A stretch of DNA of 64,000 nt from Branchiostoma floridae (GCF_000003815.2 NC_049982.1:5485105-5549104); one strand, 5' to 3'; shown: positions 35,516-48,010, numbered from the stretch's first letter. Translations and numbers: made by a program. Notes: generated by a model not told the origin, from the sequence alone.

Positions 35516-36013
35516 TGAGATTAGTTCCAGTCGACAAAGGCAATAGACGACGAGTTAACTGTTTGGTCCCAGATCTTGTGAAAATGTTTTCCGATTTCCG
35601 CACCACTGCGGCTTCCGGTGATGTTCCGTCTCGTGTTTTGATCGGGATAGCATCTAACCAAATGTTTCCTTTCACGGAATAGAGTCGCCAATTCGCGAAT
35701 GCTATAATCATAGTAATATCAACTTCAGCATTAGGTACAATTGAAAATGAGATGATGTGATAAAATTGCAAGTTTAGCTGAATGATTTGCATTTTTAATG
35801 ATTACTTTCAGTTTCATTGCGTTATGTTGCCAACAAAAGGTCATAGTTGAACCATAGCCTGTCGGGGCGAGCCGAGCGCCCGCGCGGGTTTTTGTCACTT
35901 CCTTGTCGTGATTTTTGGTTGAGGAACATTCAATTTAGACGTTTCTACATCGTCTGAAAGCGCTACAAAGCTGGTAACCTGCAGCAGGGTATGCTTCTAA
36001 TCCAACGGGCTTG
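35516..36013. promoter_or_regulatory. Head-to-head promoter region of gene B and the multi-zinc-finger gene
   Basis: The gene B start codon (35515, minus) and a good rightward donor (GGGCTTG followed by GTAAGT, exon end 36013) lie 500 bases apart, with a G+C-rich core near 35850-35890. I infer a shared promoter and a non-coding first exon of the 38-46 kb gene. Confidence 0.4.
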
Positions 36014-36548
36014 GTAAGTACACACGGGCAGCATTGTTTTGCTTAGAATTTCTGTAAAAATACCGCGACTCCTCGTGGCGAGGTCGGCTGCAGGGGGTGT
36101 TGGGTTGCGCCTATGTCTGTGAAAACGTGGAACCGGATCTTAATTCCATTTACTCTCTGAGATTCAGGTTCTCAACCACGTCTCAGCTTTACATTCAAGT
36201 TTGATACTGTCTTACTGATTGCATAACTTCAAGGAGTAGCCTATCAGTAAGTGGTGAGAGAATTAAAAATATCATGCGGTAAACCAAAGGGCCGCGGCCC
36301 CGCTTGCAAGCTGTCCAACCGGGCCGTCAGGGCTGTGCCACCATGGCTTATCATCATGAAAACAGATCGTGGGGCGCGATACCGTGTCAGCTCTGACTTG
36401 GCCCAAGCTAGGGTGTAGCCACTGTAGCCCGCAAATTATGGCCAGATGCTGGGCCCAGTCAGGAACGGCCACGATTATACCCCCAACATGCCCTTGGATA
36501 AAGAACCAGGCATATACATGATATAGCATAACCAAGAATCCAGTCTCC

Positions 36549-36793
36549 TACCCTGGGGGCCATCCGGGGTCAGGCAGCTTGGACAGTTTATTCGGTAGCC
36601 CAAGACAGTTGTGCCCGTCGAGCTCCTATTAGCGCCCCGGGGAGTTTAAGCCCGATTAGGTGACGATAACTCCTTCGGGCTTAAACTCCCCCGGAGCGCT
36701 AATGTGAGGTCGGCGGGCTGGCTGCCTTGGCTCTCCGAACGAAACTCGCTAGCTATATCGCAAGCTACCTGGTCCTGTCTGGCTCCCAGGGTA
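36549..36793. mobile_element. Fold-back MITE with 9-bp target duplication (copy 2, inverted)
   Basis: It is flanked by CCAGTCTCC at 36540-36548 and 36794-36802. The ends TACCCTGGGGGCCATCC and CTGGCTCCCAGGGTA match the 31.4-kb copy in opposite orientation, as does the inner GGGGAGTTTAAGCCC / GGGCTTAAACTCCC pair. Confidence 0.85.
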
Positions 36794-36826
36794 CCAGTCT
36801 CCTTATGTCATGGCCTACCGTAGTTA

Positions 36827-36981
36827 CTATAAATGCATTTAAATTCAGGGGGATTTAATTTCGCGGTAGCGGGAAAAATGACATTTCGCGGTGGTTTCAA
36901 TTTCGTGGTAACACCATAGACTGTGCAGTCAAATACCATAATAGAAAAATTAATCCACTGCGAACATTTCTGCATTTACAG
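36827..36981. mobile_element. MITE with TA target duplication (copy 2, nested)
   Basis: CTATAAATGCATTT ... TGCATTTACAG is flanked by TA on both sides and matches 25724-25931 (TTTCGCGGTAGCGGGAAAAA, CATAATAGAAAAAT). It is inserted in the left arm of the outer element. Confidence 0.85.
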
Positions 36982-36996
36982 TAGTGTGGGCTCTCT

Positions 36997-37181
36997 ACAG
37001 TCTCCAAGCAGACCCTACGGTGCCTTCGAGATACAATGTAGTATCAAAGCTGGCCAAGTAGTGTAGCCGGCACCGGTGCCCGTTTGACTCCCTTTGGTCG
37101 GCTATACTCCTTGGCCAGCTTTGAATAAGTTTGATACTACATTGTATCTCGAAGGCACCTTAGGGTCTGCTTGGAGGCTAA
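36997..37181. mobile_element. Long-arm fold-back element with 7-bp target duplication (nested)
   Basis: GCTCTCT flanks it at 36990-36996 and 37182-37188. The arms pair for about 65 bases on each side (TCCAAGCAGACCCTA, GGTGCCTTCGAGATACAATG, TAGTATCAAA, GCTGGCCAAG), with one short indel. It is inserted in the outer element. Confidence 0.85.
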
Positions 37182-38237
37182 GCTCTCTTTGGGGCCAGTG
37201 CATCTCTCAGCCGCTGGGGTAATCGTTCACACCCAGTAGGATGATCACGCGGTGGGACTTTGCCCAGTGTGATTTAATTGCCATATAATTATCCCACTGC
37301 GTGAAAATCCTACCGGGTGTGGACAATTACCCTGGCGGCTGAGAGCTGCACTGGCGCCGTAGAGAGCTTACACTAACTACGGTAGACCGTCCCTCAACGA
37401 GACTTGATTCCAGGTTAGCCATAGCAGTGATGATACAACCGTTGATCTGGGTACCAGTGAGTAGTGAGTAGAGATCCAATAGGAATCGTTGCATAGGGAA
37501 AACAAACAGACCTTGTATAAAAGACCGATTATCAGCTTTCGTTTGACCTTCCTTCCTCGTTCCTTCATGACCTTGGAAATGCCTCTGAGAATATTCTGCT
37601 CCCGATATATGCTTTAGGTTTCCTCATGATCTCCTGAAAAATCCTCCTTATATCAGGACTGTGGGTTCCCCAGTCAACCAGGAAGCAGCCCGATAATTAG
37701 AAAGGAATTTTGCGATTAAAAACGAGGCTGATATACCCGACTGACAGGTTTAAAACTCTATTTTTACCCATGACGCCAACAACTATGAATGTCATACGAA
37801 TCCATGCCACTTTTGTGTTCATGATGACAATTTGCAATTCTGGATACCTATAAATTGTTTCAGATCCACCTCACGAGGAGGCGTTCTTGATTGATGACTA
37901 ATTTATCCTTTTCAGCGTGCCAAACAGAACTACTTCATTTTTTGCATCATGCATGGATTCTAGATTTGTGCTACCCAGGACAATTCCACCCTGGTTGCCT
38001 TTGTCATTGGGTGAGGTGGGATGGATATCACCTGGGGCCCCCAAGTTAGTTCCCCAAGGAGTGTCTGATCTGTTTGGTCCAAAGATTCACCATCACCTGT
38101 GCACTATTAGTCTATAACCCAGTGTAAGGCCCGCTTTAGACTGAAGACAGTTAAATAATCATGTGACTGCCTTTAACTTGATTGCAACTTTTGAAAGATC
38201 CACAAAAGAGGGCTTGCACATCCCTTTTCTGTAAGAC

Positions 38238-38271
38238 CAAGGAGGTTAAAGAACTTTCTTTAACCTCCTTG
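38238..38271. mobile_element. Micro-palindromic insertion, 34 bp, 7-bp target duplication
   Basis: A 16-base arm CAAGGAGGTTAAAGAA, two central bases and its exact inverse are flanked by GTAAGAC at 38231-38237 and 38272-38278. It has the same arms as the element at 46986. Confidence 0.8.
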
Positions 38272-38481
38272 GTAAGACTAAGAGGTAGGCAATGTTAATT
38301 TTTGTAGTTCATAGCTGGATAGCCACAAGGCACGATTTGCATATAAATTGACTTTATGTTCTATACTACAGTGTAATGCGTAGGCATTTTGACTGAATGT
38401 TTTCCCCTCATTTAGGCCCTAATCAAAAGATTGACCAAGGTATTGTTGTTGCTTACCAGTCCCTTCTGCTTGTTTCTGCAG

Positions 38482-38569
38482 AATTTAATGAAAGCAGAGA
38501 GACGCCAACACAGTTGCAGTTGGAAGCAGAGAGACCGCAGCACATCTGTAGTTCCCCTAACTCCAGAAG
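38482..38569 (+). other. Possible untranslated exon of the multi-zinc-finger gene
   Basis: TTGTTTCTGCAG precedes and GTAGTC follows an 88-base segment. The next acceptor, TCTTTGACAG at 38727, leads into the ATG exon. This is splice-site evidence only. Confidence 0.3.
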
Positions 38570-38757
38570 GTAGTCAAGTCCTTTTTCTCCATTTCTGCTA
38601 TACGATAGACAGAGAGCTTTGAGAAATTCTTAAACTGTTGTATTGTTGTGTTGTGTTATATGCTTTGCTTGTTGACTTTCAACTGAGTAATCAATATTGT
38701 AACAGCATTAGGTATTATCTTTGACAGGACAAAATTTGTGGCTTTGCCAACAGCAAC

Positions 38758-41700
38758 ATGGCGGAAGAGGGAGAGGAAGAGATCCACTCAGAGTCAGAGG
38801 AAGAAGATGGGGAAAATGGAGGAACACTGAAATGTACAGAATGTGACAAAACCTTCAACAGTGTCTCTAAGCTGAAGTCTCACACCAGAGTTCATGCTGG
38901 ACAAAACCTGTTTGGCTGTAAGCACTGTCCGGCTAAGTTTGTGTACGAAAATCAGCTAAAGCTTCACAGCAAAATCCACGAGGGGACCGGTGGCTACGCC
39001 TGTGCTAAGTGTCCAGCAAAGTTCACCTTGGCGTGGAGCCTCAAGCTGCACGAGAAAACCCATGTCACGAAGAAGGCCTTTCCATGTTCGGAGTGCTCAG
39101 CAAAGTTTGACAGCGCCGGCAGCCTGAAGGAACATGAACAATCTCACAGGTTGCCGTATGCCTGCATGCAGTGTACAGCAAAGTTCAGTACTGCGAGAGA
39201 TCTCTGGGAACATGAGAATGTCCACAACGATGAAGAATCAGGCAGCAATGTGAAGGAACCTGCAGAGGTCTCCATTTCAGTGGCAACTGAACAGGACAGT
39301 GGCAAAAGCGTTGGCAAGAAGACACTGCACGGCTGCACACAATGCAGCACATGGTTTGTCAGCAGAGATCATCTTCAGCAACATAAATGTACTAAGAGTA
39401 ACAGTAACACTCGCATCGAAGAAAAACAGTATCATTGCTCACAGTGTTCTGCAAAGTTTGCAAAGAAGAAAAACCTGAAGGAGCATGAAAGAAAGCATGC
39501 TAAGAAGACAAAATACACAGCTAAGGTTTCCCAGAAAACCCAAAACACAGCTGTGGCCAGTAGTGATGGTCTTTCAGAGATTATTGACCTGACTGATTCG
39601 ACAGACGAGCCTCAAAATACCACTGAATATGGCAGTCTTCAGCAAGATGGAGCTGGTAGTGAAGATCTCGAAGATGAGATTGTGGATGTGACCAGCATCG
39701 AACCGACAGATGAGCATCAAAATATTAGTGAATCTGACCGTTTAAGTGAAGGTCTTGAAGAGGTTGTGGATGTGACAAGCATTGAGCCAACAGATCAGGA
39801 TCAAAATACCAGTGAATCTGACCATTTTCAGAGAGATCAACGCAAGACAGTGGATGGGAAGCCACAGCACACCTGCCTACAGTGTAATGCTACGTTTCCC
39901 AGTAACTCAAAGCTGAATAGACACATGACGGTGCACACAGGCGAACTTAAGTACCACTGCTCCCAATGTTCTGCCGGTTTCTCCACAAAAAAAGGCCTGG
40001 AAAAGCACATGAAGAGACATGGCAGACAGCAAGGTAGTAGCGGTACCCAACGCCCTGCCAAGGTCACTTCTCGGAGTAAGTTCAAAAAGAATAGGAAGCC
40101 CCAAAAGGGTGCAAAACCGTTCAGTTGCCCCGAATGCCCAGCAAAATTCGTCAGCTACGTTGAGAAAAAGAGCCACATGAAAGTGCACGGCCAGGAGGAC
40201 AAGACTCACATCTGCTCTCAGTGCGGCGCAAAGTTTGCCCACTACAACAGCCTGGTGAGTCACCAGCGGTACCACCAGGGGGAGAAGAAGGTGGTGTACA
40301 GCTGCAGCGACTGTCCGGCCAAGTTCGCACAACAGCACAGCCTCTGGCTGCACAGGAGGATGCACGGGGAGGCGGTGCACAGCTGCCCGGAGTGTCCGGC
40401 CGTGTTCAAGAACCATGCTCACCTTGCCAGTCACGTGCTGGTCCACTCGGCTCAGGACAAGCCGTACAAGTGCAAGCACTGTTCAGCCCAGTACAATTGT
40501 TTAAGTCATCTCACATACCACGAAAAGCTCCACCAGAATGTGGCAGGCAGCACGCAGCCAACTGAAGCTTTATTGAGAAGCAATGAAGACAAGCAGGTTG
40601 TCGAAGAGACAGGAGAGAAGACGAAGCTGGTTGTCGAAGAGACAGGCAAGAAGAGGAAGCGGGCACCTCAGCAAGTGGTTGCGCCTTCCAAAAAGAGCTA
40701 CGACTGTAAGGAGTGTCCAGCAAAGTTCACTAATGCTAGTCACTTGTGGAGCCACATGCAGGTGCATTATGGTGGAGACAAGCCCCGCCACTGCCCCCAC
40801 TGCTCTGCCAAGTTTTCCTCGCCCTATCACCTCTCCAGGCATCTGAAGGTACACAACGAGACAGAAAAGGATGGCTCACCTCTTCAAGATGCTGAGGCTA
40901 CCCAAGAAGCACCCAGGAAAAAGCAGAAGAAACAGCAACCACCTGCAAGCAATGACTCGCCCTCTGTCTCTGATGCTGAAGCCAGGCCAAAAGCACCCAG
41001 GAAAAAGCAGAAGAAGCAGAAACCACCTGCAAGCAATGTGAGGTACAGCTGTTCGATTTGTTCTGAAGAGTTCCTTCATCCATATGACCTGAAAGTCCAC
41101 TGGGCAAGCCACACTATTGAAAAAATATACAGCTGTGACAAGTGCCCTGCCAGCTTCAAACGTGTTGGTCACCTCAGGCGACATCAAAAGGCCCACAGTA
41201 GAAATGGACATTACTGTTGCCCTTACTGCTCAGTCAAATATGACAGACTTGCGCATTTAAGAATGCACATGAGGGCCTACCATTCAGGTGTCAACAGGGC
41301 CAGGCCATTCGTCTGTCCAGAGTGTCCTGCTAATTACATCCGTGCTGATCACTTGAAAAGCCACTTGAAAGTGCACAGGGAAGGGTCAGTCCGTAAACCG
41401 TACAGGTGCCAACATTGCACAGCCAGCTTTCTGACACCCTCGCATCTTACAAATCACATGAAGCTCCACACTCAGGAAGATGAAGGCAATGAGGGGTTGA
41501 AGGAACACCTTTGTTCGCAATGTCCGGCTGGGTTCAAGGATGCCCGTGGTCTAAGCGAACATCTTAAGATTCACACGGAGAAGTCAAACGTATGCCCGGA
41601 GTGCCCAGCAAGGTTCAATCGTCCCGACCACCTGAGGAATCACATGTTGTTACACAAAGAAGTAGAACAAGACGAGAGACGCTACCACTGCAAGCATTGC

Positions 41701-44700
41701 AGTGCCAAGTTTAATGCCAAGCATCAGCTCACAAACCATGAAAAGCTTCACAGTGAGCCCAGTGCAGTGACAGCAACACCCAATGAGACATCTTCCAAGT
41801 GCCCACATTGTTTAAGACGATTTAAGACAGTTAAGACGATGAAGAAACACACGAGGCAGTGCCTCATGGCCATAGGAAACAGGCCCTACACCTGTCCACA
41901 CTGCCCAGCCAAATTTGCCCTCGCTTCAACCCTGGAGAGGCATGTTAAAACTCACAGTTGTGAGAGACCAGATGATCACCAACAGGAAGCTTCTGCATCA
42001 TCTTCTGCCACCTCCAGGCCACAATCAGCTGGTGATGAAGGGAGGGACTATCACTGTGGAGAATGTCCTGCCAAGTTTTCTAGTGAATATAAGCTGAATA
42101 GACACCAAGAAATACATGATGCCACTAAGCCGAAGCCATACAGCTGCTCCTATTGCAGTGCCAAGTTCTCTATTACTGGCCAACTTGCGCAGCACGTCAA
42201 AATTCACAAATTGGTTCAAGAAGTCTCGCCTCAGCCTGTCTCAGAGTCAGAGCAAGTTCTTCAAATTGCTGCAAAGAAAAGAGATGAGAGGGTGGCATTC
42301 CGTTGTAGCGTGTGCTCTGCAATATTTACGACACAAGCACACCTGAACGCACACAAAGAGGTGCACTTACGAGGTGATCTCTACACCTGCTCAAAGTGTC
42401 CAGCTAAGTTTGCCCTGCAAAGTGACCTGGAAGACCACAAGAAGACACACTCACACTCAGCAAGTGATCAAGAATCTGGAATAGCTGAGAAGTCGACTTC
42501 GGCAAAATCTGCAGAAAAGACATCTGCTGATAAGAGCGTGAAGTCTGGTGCCAAGAAGACCAAATGGTTCAGGTGCCGATACTGCAAGTCCAATTTTAGA
42601 GGGGAAACGCGACTGGCAGTGCATATCAATGTCCATCATTGGGAACTTCAGCAGAAAAGCAGCTCCGAGCCATCAAAGAAGGCAGTGTCTAATGATCAGG
42701 ACTGTTTCAATGGCCAGACTTACAAATGTCCACAGTGTCCTTCCGAATTCACCAATGCCCTGAACCTTAAGGTTCACCTGCAGACCCATCAGGGAAAGAG
42801 GCAACACAAGTGCCAGAAGTGCCCAGCTGTCTGCTCCAATCCCTCTAGTTTGAGAAGGCACATGGACACACACCATGGAAATGGGATCCAGAAGAGACAT
42901 TACGGTTGCCCGCATTGTCCTGCCAGGTTTATTCGCTTGGAACATTGCAAGGCCCATCTGATTGTCCACACCAGGGAGGGACCAGGGCTGTTTCGCTGCA
43001 CCCTCTGCACTGCAAAGTTCCTCCATACTAAACAGCTAAATATTCACATGGCATTACATAATGGCAAGAAGATATTTAAGTGTGATACGTGTTCGTTGGA
43101 GTTCTTAACTCTGGAATGTCTGAAAAGTCATCTAAAGATTCACCCTGAGAAACCTTCCTACTCAAAACAACCAAGCAATGCTGCCAATAGAAGTACGGTA
43201 CAGAATGATGATGCAGACAAGAGGATCTCTTCAGCCGACCGTCCGTACACTTGTCAGAAGTGTTCCCGTAAGTTCTTGAGCTCCCAGCAGCTGGAGTATC
43301 ACATGGTGTGGCACAGCGGGGACAGGCGACACGAATGCTCCCTTTGCTCCCAGAACTTCCCCACAGCCCAGAGCCTGAAGGAGCACAGGAAAACCCACGC
43401 TGGTGAGAGACCTTTCAGGTGTCCAATGTGCCCTGCCGACTTTGAATATAAGAGCAACCTGAAGAGGCACGTAGAAAGAAAGCATTTCAAAGAAAGTGAT
43501 GAAGGCAACACAAGTGGTACCCCAACAACTCAAGGGACAACACATAATGCCCAGAAAGGCAGCCCTGATGGGAGTAACGAAAATTCTACTGAGCAGCAGA
43601 AAACCAGCTCTGGCAGAGGGAAATCTTATGCTTGTTCAGCATGTTCAAAAGAGTTTGACAGGTTTAAAGATTTGAGAAAACACAGGAAAACCCATTCTGG
43701 AAAAAAGCGTGCAAAAGGTAACGGCAAAAGGCAAAGATGTGAAGAGTGTAACGCCACCTTCAGCGAATTACGTTGCCTTGAACGTCACCAACGAACCCAC
43801 AGTGGAGAGAGACCCTTTGCCTGTCCTGTGTGTTCGCTTCGGTTTGCGCGAAAGGATAATGTATTGAGGCATGTTGCTAGCGTGCACAAGGAAAACGAGG
43901 CAGCCGGCAACTCTAACTCTAACCAGGAGAAACACCCCAAACCTGACAAGAAGTTACACAACTGTCCTGAATGCCCAGCCAGGTTTAGCACTGTTGAACT
44001 GTTGGCGCATCACAAGAAAATCCATCGCATCTCTTCCAAGGGAAAAGCAACACTAAACAATGTGAGTGGTCTTTTTTCTCTTATCAGTCAGATAATAGAA
44101 AATTATGTATTACCCAGTAAGGGGCAGTTTTTTTTTTATACTAGTACACACGTCTGGAAGGAGAGTGTGGACTTGGTCCGGGCAAGCAGTCCGCGATGAT
44201 GATGATGAGTACAGAAGTAGAGAATACTGTATGAGATGTAAGGTTCCAATGGCCATTAGACAAATTTGTAAGCATTGTGTTGCCACTGGTACTTCTGGGA
44301 ATTTTATTGCACATGTGCTAATGCTCTCTGTTCAGAGAACAAAATGACATCATCTGATCATGTGTCAATAACTTGAATGAGTTGAAGAATCATGATTTTA
44401 TTGCTTGAATTCCCTACAGAATTCCTCGGTAGAGTCATCGAACCCGGCCACCCTGGAAGTGATGGAGACGCAGGTTGTCCACGAGCCCGGGGCGGCCTCA
44501 CATGTCGAAGCCGTCGTCGTGGCCAACCTTGAGCAACTTCCCATACAGGAGTCGGCAAGCGCCACAGTACAGAAGGTGTTACAAACAGATGACCAGCCTC
44601 CGTCGTCTGGAAGTGCCGAATCTCCTGAGCTCGCACAGCACCATCAACCAGGGAGTAGCTCCTCTTCAGGGCCTCCAGATAGCCACCCGGCACAAACAGC

Positions 44701-46516
44701 AACAGTGTCAAGACCAGCTGTTTCAACCCATATGAGGGCTTTAGCGGAAGAACGTACGTCCCTTCAAAAGACCAATGAACAAGTCCCTGCCCCCGGCAAT
44801 GTGCCACTTCTGAACGGACTGTGGCAGAGAGTCGAGACGACCAGCCCTCCCCAGGGACTTGTACCAGTGGCGTTGTCCTACAGTGAGGCATTACAGGCTG
44901 GGGAGACCATACTACAGGCGTCGATGGCAAACAGCTACATAGGAGGGAACACCATTCAACAACAGATAACAGAGACAAGCCCATCCCCGAATTCATCTGG
45001 ACCAGGTCGGTTGTCCCAATTGCCTCATGATGCCCAGCTGCTTAAACCGCATCAGGGCCATTCCTCCCTGCAGCAAAATGATGGAAGGAGGACAGAAGAT
45101 ACACAGAACAGTGATGAGAAAGATATACTTAACAGTGATGAGAGTAAGCTCAATGACATTAGATACTTCTGCATTGGGTGCAAGCAGGTCTTCCTCACAG
45201 AGAAAGATCTGAAGGCCCATCTGCAGGGAGATCATCAAGCACCAACTCCAAGCCAAGGGAACTCCTCTCATCATAGGATTGTCATGCTACAGAGGAAAAC
45301 TACTGACGCTGATCAGGGAAAGACGTCCGTGTGCAGTGAAGCAAACGTGCTGGCTGTTCCCAAGCAGAGCATGAACGGAGTCCTGAGAAACTGCAGCCAT
45401 GTTTTCTGCGTTCTCTGTGCCGGAAAGGTCAACATCAACGATATCTCCCACCACGTTAAGATTAAACACGGAATACTTTCGTTGGACGGGGATTATCCCT
45501 TTGGGCAAGCGACCAGCTGCATGACCTGCAGTCGAAGGCTGTATGGTGAAGAAGAGGTACAGCAACACACAAGGAAGAGGCACATAGTTCTGAGGGACAC
45601 GGCAGGGCCATTTCTTGCATACGACAACACCCAGAGTTTGAGCAATAGTGAGGACGACCCAAGACAAGATGACAGGCAACATGCTGCTGTTTTGGGATTG
45701 TCAACAAAGGAGGGAGACGTTTTGGCTGATAAGTCAAGTTTGTCTAAGAGTGATGGGTGTAGCAGGATGGCAAGTGAGAAGGAACAAATCCCCACTGTCG
45801 GTAATTCCTCATCAGAAAAAGCAAGTGTACACAGTTCTTCAATGACAGCCTCGGTGAAGGTTGAGAAAAACAACAGGGAGGCAGTTTTGTTGAAAGGAGC
45901 ATTTTCACTTAATGATGCCCAGAAGAAAAAGTTTCTGATGATTTCCAGGGCAGCTGATGCATGCATGAAGAAAAAGCGATATCTCGTCATCCGTGGAAGT
46001 GACGGCACTGATAGATCAGCCTGCTCCTCCCCCCAAACAGACTGCAGTAGCTCCCGCGATACTACTTCTTCCCCTCTGCTGAACTCCCCAGAGCAGCTGT
46101 GCCATATCAAGACTGAAGGAGGGGAGAAGCCAAGTGCTTCCAGCAGACTCCATGAACTGCCAAAATCGAACAACAATTCAACTGATGTGCCTGGTCTGCA
46201 AAAACAGTTGGCCTTGGTGGCCAGTATTCTATCATCAACCCTTAAAAAGAACTCATCCACTGAAAAGAACTCTAAGATGAGAGATCACAATGTCAATTCT
46301 CAGGGTACCAAACCCACTATTGAGAGGCAAACGGTAAAGGACTGTCTCAGGGGTGTAAGCGTAAAGTCAGAGCCAGTCACCTCTGATGTTGACAGTGCTG
46401 ATGCGGGTCTCTCTGCAGCTTCAGATGCGGAAGACATGAATGATCTTGGTGACGTCACTGCCATAAATGAACCTCTTCAGTCCATCAAGGAGGAAGCAAT
46501 AGTTGAGGAATTCTAG
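38758..46516 (+). CDS. Giant C2H2 protein with about 43 zinc fingers in one exon and a SUMO-motif tail
   Basis: Exon 38758-44061 (1768 codons) splices with GTGAGT to the acceptor TTCCCTACAG and exon 44420-46516, in phase, giving about 2466 residues. The ATG at 38758 follows an acidic start MAEEGEEEIHSESEEEDGE. About 43 fingers have the unusual core C-x2-C-(P/S)AKF rather than C-x2-C-GKAF, and only two classic (S/A)GERPF linkers are present. Two are degenerate (for example a C2HC at about 1020). Residues about 275-365 hold three acidic repeats with IIDLTD, IVDVTS and VVDVTS, which look like SUMO-interaction motifs. The second exon adds three more irregular fingers and acceptor-type VKVE, IKTE, VKSE and IKEE. 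Presumably a nuclear nucleic-acid-binding regulator; no orthologue is recognised. AATAAA at 46867-46872. Confidence 0.9.
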
Positions 46517-46866
46517 GAGAATATTACTTACACTAAAGAACATGCTCTTTTTTGTATCAAATTGTACATGTTATATGTATAAATTATATTGGTGCTATTT
46601 TTGTATGTATAAATTGCGAGCTAACATTTATATTTATACCAGACTGGAACTAGAATTCTGCCTTTTCTTTTCTGTACACATTTTTAGTTGGCATTTCAGA
46701 TAGATGAACGACAGCCAGGTACCCAGTTAGCTACCATGGTAAAAAAATTGTCTTAGTAGTGTCACAAACATATCCAAATTTTTCGAAAAAAAAATGAAAA
46801 TACAGCCTTAAAGTGCATGTATTGTTGAGGCATATTATTTACATATGTATATTGTTTTCTCGGACT

Positions 46867-46872
46867 AATAAA
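46867..46872 (+). terminator. Polyadenylation signal of the multi-zinc-finger gene
   Basis: AATAAA lies 350 bases after the TAG at 46514-46516, with nothing coding between. Confidence 0.6.
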
Positions 46873-48010
46873 AGCTCCTTGGTTATTTATGTATCATGAG
46901 AATTACCCAGAATTAACTAACAAACCAACCAATTAGCGAGTCAGGTTGGAACTGAGTAAGGATTTAAATCCTTTATTGAGGGTAGCAAGGAGGTTAAAGA
47001 AAGAGTCTTTCTTTAACCTCCTTGAGGGTAGCAACTGGTTGTTATTAAATAACAAACTGGTGAATACAGGTATCTCTTACCATGCCTACTTACGCCTTGA
47101 GTCGGTTATTGTCGTCAGGACAAAGAAACTAGCTTGTTTTGTATTTGTGGGCCAAATTATCGGACCAAAATGAAGCCCTGGCTTAGCGCCAAATTCCTGT
47201 TAATTTTTAAGATTCGTTTGGTTGATTTTCTTTGAGTGGTCAGGCAGCATTGTCTTTTTGTCTGTGCGTTTATTTGATCACGATAACCTCGACTTGACAT
47301 TCAAGGGCCGCTTTTCATGGCGGTACTTCACCAAAAGAATTCGACCAAAAAAGTTTACAAGGGCAGCCATTCCACCCAAGGAGATTGACAGTTCATTGGT
47401 CCACGCTAAGGTGAGCATTCTCCCTCCGAAATGGCAAATGCATCGCGGCCGGACAAACCCTCTGGTTACAAAATTCCCTTGGCAAATTACTCTCCCTATA
47501 CTAGTAATAGCTAGAGTTGGAGTGTTTACCACGGTTCTTAGACTGAGTCAACAATGAGCTTTTGATCTCTAGTCAAGTTGTCAACGTATTCAAATAAAAA
47601 CTATCAAAGGATTAATAAGTAACCCACATTGCTACCGAAGGATAGTTACCGCGTGACTTGTTATGACAATAACAAACTATGTACACGCCAGTGAAGCTCA
47701 TGGACAGTGCTACAGACTACTAGTAAAACAGCATGCGATGTATTGATATCGATGTCTCCACACAGTTTCTCATGAATCTCATGATACTTTTATTTGATGA
47801 GAGATTAAAACAACGCTACAAAGAATTCTTTACTTATACTTGCCAGACTCTTGATACAATGTCTCCGAGAAAATTGCCTATGGGGTCGACCTTTAGCCAA
47901 TTTGTCACTCGAGGTGTCCATAAATCCAATTAAAGGCGGACCAAGTCCAGAGTTCTTTATAGTTTCACGCTAGAACCCTGATGGACGGCGGTTGACTCTA
48001 CAGCTCTTCC
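46873..48010. other. Intergenic region between zinc-finger and otopetrin-like genes
   Basis: It contains the micro-palindrome at 46986. Open frames on both strands at about 47222-47557 carry no motif I know. The last 300 bases are presumably the promoter of the otopetrin-like gene. Confidence 0.4.
46986..47024. mobile_element. Micro-palindromic insertion, 39 bp, 7-bp target duplication
   Basis: A 19-base arm CAAGGAGGTTAAAGAAAGA, one central base and the exact inverse are flanked by AGGGTAG at 46979-46985 and 47025-47031. The arm shares its first 16 bases with the element at 38238. Confidence 0.85.

Larger units (their letters stand above)
36813..37388. mobile_element. Outer fold-back element interrupted by two other elements
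   Basis: The ends GG(C/T)CTACCGTAGTTA are inverted at 36813-36826 and 37374-37388. When the insertions 36827-36981 and 36997-37181 are ignored, the two arms pair over more than 100 bases: GTGTGGGCTCTCT, GGGGCCAGTGCATCTCTCAG, CACACCCAGTAGGAT and their inverses. The element is therefore older than the two inside it. Confidence 0.8.

Noticed and set aside
39837-43545. Several 80-190-codon minus-strand ORFs across the zinc-finger exon
   Set aside because: Antisense reflections of the regular finger repeat.
45493-46260. 255-codon minus-strand ORF
   Set aside because: Lies opposite the in-phase second exon of the multi-finger gene, with no domain.
47222-47557. Overlapping ORFs on both strands (111 and 84 codons)
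   Set aside because: No recognisable motif, no splice or promoter context; could be part of an old repeat.
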